From Coturnix japonica (Eukaryota; Chordata; Aves; Galliformes; Phasianidae): DNA of 64,000 nt. The position numbers were made by a program, and so were the translations under genes. Below, piece after piece: positions 54,392 to 64,000 of this stretch. The DNA lies in assembly GCF_001577835.2 (NCBI RefSeq), contig NC_029516.1, positions 163,128,495-163,192,494 on the forward strand. Reading direction: 5' to 3'. How positions within the stretch are numbered: position 1 is the first letter of the stretch; each line of letters starts with the position of its first letter. Under the pieces are notes generated by a model, which saw nothing but the letters and a program-made list of their open reading frames with translations, made no database searches and was not told where the DNA came from.

Positions 54392-56107
54392 TCACAGAAT
54401 CACAAAATCACAGAATTATCAAGGTTGGAAAAGACCTAAAAGATCATCCAGTCCAACCATCACCAATACTTTCCAGTTAAATCATATCCCTCAACACAAC
54501 ATCCAAACGTTTCTTAAACACCCCCATGGTCGGCTACTCCACCACCTCCCTGGGCAGTGCATTCAAGTGCCTCACCACCCTTTCCGAGAAGTAATATTTC
54601 CTAATGTCCAGCCTGAATCTGACCTGGAGCAGCTTGACACAATTCCCTCTAGTTCTATCACTGATTACATGAGAAAAGAAGCCAACCCCCAGCTCACTAC
54701 AACCTCCCTTCAGGAAGTTATAGAGAGCTATAAGGTCTCCCCTGAGCCTCCTCTTCTCCAGGCTGAACAATCCCAACTCCCTCAGCCGCTCCTCATATGG
54801 CCTGTGCTCCAGACCCCTCACCAGTTTTGTAGCCCTCCTCTGAACACATTCCAGGGCCTCAATGTCTTTCTTGAAGTGAGGGGCCCAAAACTGAACACAG
54901 TAATTGCGGTGCGGCCTCAACAGTGCTGAGTACAGGGGAACAATTAACTCCCTATTCCTTCTAGTAACACTTCGAGTAACACTTACTATGATGCAAGCCA
55001 GGATGCCGTTGACCTTCTTGGCCACCCGGGCACACTGTCAGCTCATGTTCAGCCAAGCATCAATCAGTACCCCCAGGTCCGTTTCCTCCACACAGTCCTC
55101 CAGCCACTCTGCCCCAAGCCTATAGTGCTGCCTGGGGTTGCTGTGGCCAAAGTGCAGGATCCGGTATTTGGTCTTGTTGAACCTCATCCCATTGGATTTG
55201 GCCCAGCTCTGCAGCCTGTCCAGACTCCTCTTGTAGGGCCTCTCTACCCCCAGGCAGATCGACACTCCCCGCCAATTTGGTGTTATCTGCAAACTTACTG
55301 AGGGCGCACTTGATGCCCTCATCCAGGTCATCAATAAAGATATCAAAGAGGACAGGCCCCAGCACCGACCCCTGGGGAACACCACTCGTGACCGGTCTCC
55401 AACTGGATTTAACTCCATTCACCACCACTTCTTACCCAGCCAAGAGTGTACCCATCCAAGCCACGGGCTGCCAGCTTTTGCAGGAGAACAGCATGGGAGA
55501 CAGTGCTGAAGGCTTTGCTGAAGTCTAAGTAGACCACATCAACAGCCTTTCCTTCATCCACCAGATGGGTCACAGGATCATAGAAGGAGATCAAGTTGGT
55601 CAAGCAGGACCTGCGCTTCACGAACCCATGCTGGGTAGACCTGATCCCCTGATCATCCCACACCTGCCGCATAATCTCCCTCAAGACAATCTGTTCCATA
55701 ACCTTCCCTGGCACCGTGGTCAAGCTAACAGGCCTGTAGTTCCCTGGATCCTCCTTACAACCTTTTTTCTAAATGGGAGTCACGTTGGCAAGCCTCCAGT
55801 CTTCTGGGACCTCACCAGTCAACAAGGAGCACTGATAGATGATGGAAAGTGGCTCGGCTATCACCTCCACCAGTTCCCTCAGCACTCTTGAGTGAATCTC
55901 ATCTGGTCCTATGGACTTGTGGCAGTCCAGCTGGAGTAGCAATTCCCTGACTGCTTGTTCCAGAATCACAGGGGGTTCAGTCCACTCCCCAGCCAAGACT
56001 ACCAGGTCAGAGCGTGGTGAGCCCTGAGGATAACCGAGCTGACTTTTAAAGACAGACGTAAGGAAAGCATTCAGAACCTCTGCCTTTTCCTTATCCTCTG
56101 TGATCAC
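54392..56107 (-). repeat. CR1 LINE, longest copy (about 1.7 kb), most of RT domain plus 3' UTR
   Basis: On the minus strand the ORF2 peptides run in order from 56107 to 54534: [111 protein letters not shown] and [13 protein letters not shown]. The catalytic FADD is FADN here and the frame is broken several times, so the copy cannot be active. It lacks the endonuclease and ORF1 (5' truncation). The 3' end is marked by CACAGAATCACAAAATCACAG at 54394. Short open frames on both strands across it are shadows of the element. Confidence 0.96.
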
Positions 56108-57107
56108 ATTTCTTTGGTAAAATGCATGTTCACCTTCCAGCTACATGCTTTGATCTATTAGTTTACTACATTAGATCCTACAGACAAAGCTGTAAAGAAA
56201 ATCTGTATTTTTATGACTCTGACAAAGCTTAGACACAAGGTGGTAGGTTAGTTTGTGCCCCAAAGTCCATTGCAGCAGGAACTTAGCTGATGACAAGGTA
56301 GGGCACAAATACCTTTAGGCTTTAACTGTGCTGATGAATGCTTTAAGGAGCTCATCTGGATGACCAATTTCAGTCCCTCAGATGATTTTAGCACACAAAT
56401 ATTTAACCCAAGTAATCCAGAACATCCATGAGAAAGCAAGAAAATGAGTGTGGATTTCTTAACTATAAGATCATGTTCTTTCATGGTATGGCATTTTTCC
56501 TGCTTCACTAAAGTCAATAGTTTTCAGTTTTCAAATTCCAATCATGAATCCAGCTGCAGTTTCCTAGAATCATCTGTGGAATCTTTCTCATGGAAAATTA
56601 ATTAATTATTTATTTTGCTGAAAGTTTTATTGACAAAATGCTTTGAGAATGTTTCTAAGCTTCAGTGTGGAGATTCTGCTCCAAAATAAAGGAAAAGCTT
56701 AGATATGTTCATCTGTCCAAAAACTATTACATTTATGTGGATGGATTTCCAAATGAGGAGAAGCAAAATTAAGTGAAACTGTTATTTGCAGCCCGAAAGT
56801 ATCCTGTTTATAACTTGGTTGGAAATATTGGTGCAAAGTCTCTCCTACCATTAGTAAAAGATGGGATCCCAGCAATTTTTTTAAAATCATATGCAACCAA
56901 CTCTGTCCACAGTGACACCAAATGGTGAAACAACAGTGTAGTAATATAAAAGGAAGAGGTATAACAGTAGAATCATGATGTGTTAGGAAATGCAAAGGAA
57001 GTGATAACATCATTTTATTTACAATTACTTAATTTCTACAACTACTATGAGTATGTAAAGTGTGAGAACAGAATTAGTAAGTAGAGTTGCTAGGATCGGA
57101 ATCAAAG
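56108..57107. other. Gene-free intergenic sequence
   Basis: No gene or named repeat recognised; AT-rich with a TTAATTAATTA run near 56598. Confidence 0.4.
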
Positions 57108-57215
57108 TTCATAGAATCATAGAGATTTTAATCAAAATTCATAGAATAATAGAGAGGCTTGAGTTGGAAGGGAACTCAAAGATCATCTAGTTCCTCATCT
57201 AGTTCAATTAATCAA
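57108..57215 (-). repeat. CR1 LINE 3' remnant with internal short duplication
   Basis: TTCATAGAATCATAGAGA and GAGTTGGAAGGGAACTCAAA followed by GATCATCTAGTTCC are the antisense CR1 3' end. A segment of about 30 bases (AATCAAA-G/A-TTCATAGAATCATAGAGA type) is tandemly repeated at about 57100-57155. Only about 100 bases of CR1 remain. Confidence 0.78.
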
Positions 57216-58355
57216 ATTCAATTCAATAAATGTAACAGAAGTCTCAACATTGACTTCACTTGGCTTTGTTTCAGGAGGCAATTGCTCAGATAACAGCTGT
57301 TGTGCAGGCACTACGTGGGAGATATATTCCTTCTGGACAAGCATTCTCAGTGACTTGAAAGAAAAAGTGAACATCTGTGCATGGCGTTGGATGAGCACCT
57401 GACCCTGGAGCCATGCAAACGTTTCTGCCAGTTGGAAGCCAAAGCCCTGTGGCAGCTTTCTTCTGGGTGCCAAGCAGGAAGCACACTGCTCAGGGCTTCA
57501 CATTTGGGAATTTTCCCAAGTTATGTTCATGGGACTTAGAGTATGAGTTACAAGCTCTGAAACTGAGTCACTTGATGCACAAAGTAAATATCGGATGTGG
57601 GCTTACTGCCTCTGAGTTGGGCTGCACAAGAATCAACTCCGGAGGGTGAACACTTGTAGAACGTTCAGGATCACACACGCAGTACTGTGCATGCAGCCTT
57701 AAGTAAACACTGGAAATGTTATTTTTTATGGATCCTCTTGCTCCGCTCACAGCTCTCTGCCTTGGATTTTTCATGGCACTTCAAGGAATGACTTGCGCAA
57801 TATTGCTGCATGCTTAAAGTGTGAAGTTTCTCCTTAGATGTAATGATGACAGTTGCAGAACATCAGAATTGCTCAGCTGACCAAATCAGACATCCTTTTG
57901 GACTGTCCTATTTCTGTCTATCCTTAATGGCAATGAGAAGTAAACAAAATACCATCATGGACTATTTCAGGGGCTGTTAGTCATAAGAAAGGTCTCTGTT
58001 CCTGTTTGCTGATTTTTACATTGCTTTTCTTTAATTCTGTCTTACATAGATACAGATGTTTTAATATCTGTGTTCTCACTAAAATCTCAAATTTAAAATA
58101 ACACATTAAACCTCAGAGATTTTTTTGCACTCCATATGAAAGAGTAGTTCCCTACTACCTAATTGTAAACTATTGTCCTATGTCACTGAACATGTCATTG
58201 TTCTTAAATTGAGGAAAAATAAGCAAGACAACCTACTTTCTGTAAAATGCTTCTCTATGTGTCCTTAGCAGAGATTTTATTCCAGTTGATAAAACATTGT
58301 TTCCATTTTCTGCCCTTTGATGTGAACAGTGTGTTTAATTCTCCTGACAGTCTTG
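57216..58355. other. Gene-free intergenic sequence
   Basis: No gene or recognised repeat. The last five bases (TCTTG, 58351-58355) are one copy of the target-site duplication of the LTR that follows. Confidence 0.45.
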
Positions 58356-58963
58356 TGTCACGGGTTACTTAGATTTACCTATGCCCGTGACAGGGGAAGC
58401 TACCCCGTGGGCCCCCCCCCTTGGGGCCCGGAAAGGAGGAGGAAAAGGGGAGTGGGATAGAACAGCGACAATCTAAGGAGGAAAAACTTATTTTACTAAA
58501 TATGATATTGAAATACGAGATAACACAATATAATATAATTGAGGTGTAAGTACTAATCGCAACTCAGATCGTTTGAAAGCAATCCGAGTTAATCATCTGG
58601 TAACACCGATATAACAGACCCAGATACTAGACGAATAGGCGCTCTCGTGTGTGACATTATAATCCTCTGAAACGTGTAAGCAGATCGCCTACTGTACTAA
58701 ACTAGGACGACGCGATTAAGGATGTGTAGTCTTCGGGAACGCTTTCCCACTCTCCAGAAGTCGAGAGAAGAAGGGGGCACTTCCCAGCCTGGGAACGAGA
58801 TTATACAGCGTCCTGGTCCCGTGACTTATCATTAACCCTGTTGTTCTCTGGGATATGTAGTCTTCTTCTGTGGACTGCACATTCAATAGAAGTATCCATA
58901 CTTTATGTGATGTTATGATGTGGAATACTGATAGCAAAATTACAAAATTACAAAACCATGACA
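58356..58963 (-). mobile_element. Solo LTR of an endogenous retrovirus (ERVK-like), with 5-bp target-site duplication
   Basis: A 608-base element flanked by the direct repeat TCTTG (58351-58355 and 58964-58968). The ends are TGTCACGG on + and the complementary TGTCATGG on minus, the TG...CA rule with a short inverted repeat. Read on the minus strand it starts TGTCATGGTTTTGTAATTTT and resembles bird class II LTRs as I remember them; a TATAATG lies inside. CpG dinucleotides are frequent compared with the flanks, which argues for a fairly recent insertion. No internal retroviral region is present. A non-autonomous DNA transposon is a less likely alternative. Confidence 0.72.
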
Positions 58964-61900
58964 TCTTGGCAGAGATTTTATTCTTGTTAACGGCTTTGTA
59001 ATTTCATATGACCAGAACTAGGCACAATGCTCCGGTCAAAGTGAATTAATCTCTTTCTCTAGTGTCTGTCTTTAAACTGCAAAAACTCCAAGGGCATAAT
59101 CAGTGATTAGCTATCTACTATTTACCATTTACTCTGTGCTTGTTAAAGATAAGAGGATTTGTGTAAGCTACTCAAAAGGATCACAAACAAACAGTATGGG
59201 TCAATGGCTACTGCGAATAATGAATCACAAAAAAAAAAAAACAAAAACAAAAAAACAGCCATCCTGTTATAATGGAACCACTCAGGACTATAGTAATGGA
59301 TAGATGTTAGCCTTAGACAGCATCAGGAACTTGTATGAAACCACAGTTTGTTTTACTTCCTCTGATGCAAGACAAACTATGGATGAACTCCTGATCAGGG
59401 TGCTTAGAGCTCAGATTATTGAGCCAATCTTATGATGCCATGTTTTAGAGAGTAAGTTCGAAAAAACAAAACAAACCAAACACACACACAAACAAACAAA
59501 ACATCAAAAGAAAGGAAATTCAACCCAACAAAACACTTTTCAGAAGTGTAAGATCTAGTTTATGAAAGGAGACAACTCTAATAAATGTGTGAAGCACAAA
59601 CTTTGGGGTACAAAACAAGAACAAACAGATATCAGGAAAAGGGGAAGTTTGTCATTACTGGTAAATTCTGCCAATGCTGCAGTCCTTAAAAGGCAACATG
59701 CATAAAGGCAAAACTTCCATATGCAAGAGCTGTCAAGCCAACTTTGATAAATATGTGAAACCCAGACATTGGATCATATATGGAAATACACAGGCAGATT
59801 AAATCTCATATCATTGCAGACCAGGCTACAAGTTTGTGGAGGTGTAGTTACACCCACTTTCCCCTGACCTTACCACAGCTGCAGCTGTAGAGGAAGCACA
59901 GATGTGTTTAGGCTCAGATCAGGTAGACTAGGTTTTGGTGAGATGATATAACCAAAACAATTATTGTACTTCCAAAAATGTAACTCGTTACTGAAAATAG
60001 TGCACATGTAAACTGACTATTTTTAAAAATACTGCAGTGACAAAATTAGCCTCACTTCCTCTTTGATGACTAAACTACAACATGCTGCATGTCTACCTAG
60101 TCAGGACAGAAACTGTAAGGTTATATGATGAGACTTACTGTGCCACTACTTACTCACACTGGGAATGACCCAAGGGGATTCACACTTCTGAAATACTAGG
60201 AGAGAAACACAGACAAGATGTAGGAGGTGAAATAACTTAAGGTGAAATGTTTTGTTTTGGTACAAGTATTGCTTGTGGATCAGATTAGAGTAGTCTTCAT
60301 AACTCCTTTTTGGGATGAGGATCAGCTCCTCCTCCAAAGAGCTTATGCATCAGGTATGTACAATGCACACAAGTGGGAAGGTATAATGGTGGCCATGTGT
60401 GAGCAGAGTCCTTCCCTGAGGGTGCCAGAGCTCTCCATGGTTGGTTTGTTCTCCCATGTTCAGCTGATGTTTTTCCTGCCAGATAAGCCATTAAACAGCA
60501 TTAATAAGGAGAAGGACAGCTGCAGAGGGGACCTGGAAAGGAGCAAAGAAGATGAGAGAGATGGGTAGTGGAAATGCAAAGGGTATCTGGAATGATTGTT
60601 GCAGACAAGCTCTGGCCTGTGGGGCAGATCAGTGCTGTAACTCAGTGGGGATACACTGGTGGGCTTTGCAATCTGTTTTCATTCTGTGGAATCCAAACCA
60701 TCGGGTTGATAGCTTTTTCTTGACCTTCTTCCCATAGGGAACTAAAATGATGCCAGGGAGCACACTGAGGCCCATCAAGCCTGCCTGTTTATCCACTCTT
60801 GACTGTTTTGTAGTCATGCTGAACTCTTCCTGTTTGAAGAGTCAGAGGGATGGTTTGTTTTTGTGTAAACAGTAAATATTTTCCATGAGTTGTTTTACCA
60901 AATCCTGCATTCCCTGTTTTATTAAAGGGGGAGATTTACTGAGACTTTGCGTTAAGTTTGAAATGACGTATCTTTCTACAAAAAAAAAAAAAAATAAAAT
61001 AAATTTTTTGCTACTCAGTAACGTCTAGGGATCCCTCAAGTACGATTAACTACGAAGTTGCTTGGGGTTGACAAACTATTTTCTGCCCTTCCAATTGCTG
61101 TGATACGTGAGCAAAGAGAGAATACATAGTGCAGGAATGCCAGAGATGTGTGCTTACTGGCAGAGTCACTGCAGCTACACCCACAACTTTTAATGACACA
61201 AAAATATTACATTTCTAAAGCATCTGGGACTACGTTCAAGTGGTAGCTAAGTGATTTTAACTGGTCTGGTTGTGCATTTAAATGTCAGCTGTACTTTTAA
61301 TGCTCCCAGCTCACTCTCCAAGTCCAAGGCACTTGATATTTCTGATGCCAAGCACAGCCAGAACGGCACAAGGAGTGAGCCATGCAAGCAGCTTACTGCA
61401 CATTATGACACTCGCCAGTTATACCACACATTCCTCAACACAGTTGACTTTGTCTCCTTACATGGTAGCTGTGGTCTAGACAAGTCAGTCCTCAGAGAAA
61501 ACCCATAAAGGCTGATGAGGGACAGTATTTATCTCACTTAATTTTTATCAGGTCACTTAGGCAGAATACAAAGCATCTAGGTTCAAAATCCTTTTTTGTT
61601 TCCCTAGGAGATCTGAACACCTACAACCTATTTCCTAGAGAGAGAGACCTGTAATTACCATATTCCTGAGTTTATCATAAAGGTATTTTCTTGGGAAATT
61701 CCACTATATCAGTAGTATAAGTAAAGAAGTCAGCAAAAAGATAATGATAATCATGGGATAAGTTTAGGGGTATCACCTTTCAGTGAGGACCAATGGATCC
61801 ATTCTTAGTTTCATTGAACATATTCAAATTCAAAATAATTTTCTGGGGAGACCTGAGAAAGTGACTTATAGCTCTACGTTGCTCAGGCAAGACATCCAGG

Positions 61901-64000
61901 TTGTTTCTGATACTGGAGATCATCATAAGCCACTCTTATTACTCTTTTTTTAATTGGGAATATCCCGGATCTGGTGTGTGGGTGTAGTACTTGTCTAGAA
62001 CGATTCAGGCGACTAGTCTACTTCCTCACTTTGAATCATTAGATATTTCCATCAAACATCTTGCACAGTTTAATTTTGGCTCTCAGGTCCTTGTGTTAAC
62101 CCACAGTCTCTTCTTGTTTTTTGTGTCAGGCATTCAGAGAGCTGAGACATGGAGAGCCTTCATACACTCTGTAAATAACAAATGTGCAAGGCTGTGGTGT
62201 GTTATGTGACAGGAAATTGTGCTTGCTAGGACTTGTGTGAAGGTTAATAGGGTTTAATTTAGAGTTGAAAGAACAGCTCCACTCCACATCCCACTAACGT
62301 GCTTGTATAAGACTTCTGTAGCCATGTCTAAATTGTGATGTCATCCAAACAAGCAGGACCTCCATCCTGACTGAATCCCCCGGGGAACTGCCATCACATC
62401 AGAAACATAAATCAGGCATTTCATTTAATTCTTCTTTCCCTTCCTCACAGCCCTGAAGCCTTGGAATCTTTCACGTCCTTCAATTTCAGAGTCTATATTT
62501 TTCAAGTATTATCCAATGGAAAACACCCTGCAGGTAAGGAGATATCGCACAATGTCCTGGGATGTTATCAAGCATTTCTCATTTACAGTTCTTGGCTCCA
62601 AACTACCTGACAGTGAACAGGTTAAAACAGGTGACGGCAGATGACTGAGCAGTAGACAATCATTTCTTGGAACAAATGGTTGCAAAACAGAATTTGTTCA
62701 ATGAAGGAAGGTACAGGATAACCTTCAGGGCTGTAAGAGAAAATACAAACACAGAAAACAACATGCACTTACATAAGAAAATTGTTTTTGTAGAACAGAT
62801 GAAATGCTTCTGTTGTGTTATGGAAAAATTAATCAAATAACATAAGTTTGTAATAGGATAAGCAAATCCATCTGTGCCACAGAACTGCAAGGTGAATTGT
62901 AGAACTCCTTTTTACAAGCTCAAATGTGAGACAAATGGCAGAGGCAGCACATAATAGTAATAGAGTGATTACTTCTTTATTAATAGTGAATAATTCTTAT
63001 GTCCCTCTAATCAATTTTGAATTAATGTCATCTCTCTTCTTGTATTTATTGAATCAGGGTTTACTTAAGTGCAAATAGCAGAGATGTCATGCACCACTTT
63101 TCAGTCTATGTTTAAGATGTGATGAGTCTTGCAAGTAGACCCAACTGAGTTTGGAAAAAAATAAATTACTCTGTTTTAAAAAGCAATTTTGGTTAAAGGA
63201 TGTGCTGCTTTATGATAATTGTTAATCTGCATGAAAAATTCAGAGGCTTAGCAACCAGTTACTGGAAGTAGAAGTTAGCTGGATTGTTAGGAAGGGAGAT
63301 TTACTTTACTGTTTCCCCAGGCATTATCATTTTGACCAGAACGTCTTGTTCTGTTCAGTGGCCAGTTTGGAAAAATAGCAAGAAAATATTTTTGATTCAC
63401 AAAGGATGTTTGTGTGATCATTTTTATGAGGTCTGTGAAATACCAGGTTGATTCTCCTCCAAACTCAATGTTATTTTTTTGTGTTCAAACTTTTAGATAA
63501 ATTTCTGAAGTAGGTCTCTGAAGCTTTTCCATTCCTCTCTAAGCATATTATGTAGCTATTTTCTTTATAGTTAGTTCCTTGTTCTCTATATTGCTTTACT
63601 TCTAATCATCATATTCTATATGTTTAACTAATTTTCCTTTGATATTGCTTTAAAAGCTTTTGATCTAACACATTTTCATTGCCTATAAAGCATTTCCTCA
63701 GCCAAAGGTAGACAGTAAGTTCATCTATCATATTAATTTGTTTAGTTTGTGCCATATTTACCTCATATTTTAGTTGATTCCATGCTGGATTTCGTTATCT
63801 TCAAATTCACGTAATGTTTTACTAGCACTTACTATGCTTGGATTAACAGGCTTTTTCTTCTCTGAATCAGTATCCCACCATTGTGGAGAGTGTTTATGCA
63901 GAATGGCTTCATGAGAAAGGACATGAAGAGATTTCACTAGTTAAATTGTAAAAGAATGAACGTGATTAAAGACAAAGACGGTCTATTCTAGGGCCGATCA
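58964..64000. other. Gene-free sequence to window end
   Basis: About 5 kb with no supportable exon; in particular no further MMP exon (no PRCGVPD or HEFGH-type motif on either strand). Simple repeats only: an A-run with CAAAA units at about 59229-59258, CAAA/CACA-rich DNA at about 59461-59505, and an A/T tract at about 60979-61008. The 108-codon open frame at 60242-60568 is not recognised. Confidence 0.45.

Noticed and set aside
48900-64000. A second MMP gene downstream of MMP13
   Set aside because: No cysteine-switch, zinc-binding or hemopexin-like exon seen on either strand in this interval.

Overview
This is vertebrate nuclear DNA from a bird, most likely a chicken-like galliform. The genes have short exons with GT/AG introns and vertebrate protein sequences. 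The dominant interspersed repeat is CR1, the typical avian LINE, with at least sixteen pieces on both strands. I see no Alu, L1 or other mammalian repeats. A young-looking LTR and an interstitial telomere array also fit a bird chromosome. I cannot fix the species from the sequence alone.

Layout. (1) 1-7.7 kb: the 3' half of DCUN1D5 on the + strand. Six coding exons supply residues 60-237 of a 237-residue protein; the first exon or exons lie upstream of the window. One intron carries two CR1 pieces and a SINE with two tRNA-like units and a CR1-type tail. (2) 7.7-41.3 kb: an intergenic stretch of about 34 kb with no gene I can support. It holds CR1 fragments, a 16-copy telomere-repeat array at 24.4 kb, a probable solo LTR near 34.2-34.75 kb and a small CpG-dense patch near 19.1 kb. 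(3) 41.3-48.8 kb: a complete MMP13 (collagenase-3) gene on the + strand. It has ten coding exons encoding 471 residues, the same length and residue numbering as human MMP13, and a proximal promoter with RUNX, ETS/PEA3, AP-1 and TATA sites in the mammalian order. (4) 48.8-64 kb: gene-free sequence with several CR1 copies, including the longest in the window (about 1.7 kb, minus strand), a tandem duplication at 51.2-51.5 kb, an unexplained 202-codon minus-strand open frame, and an LTR with a clean 5-bp target-site duplication at 58.36-58.96 kb.

The two genes are not functionally linked. DCUN1D5 is a nuclear/cytoplasmic cullin-neddylation factor and MMP13 is a secreted collagenase. They are adjacent and co-oriented, as in human 11q22, so the edge of the MMP cluster is syntenic between bird and mammal. 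No bacterial-type operon, CRISPR array or novel enzymatic system is present. The least ordinary objects are the tRNA-tRNA-CR1 SINE, the interstitial telomere array, the promoter conservation and some local DNA rearrangements.
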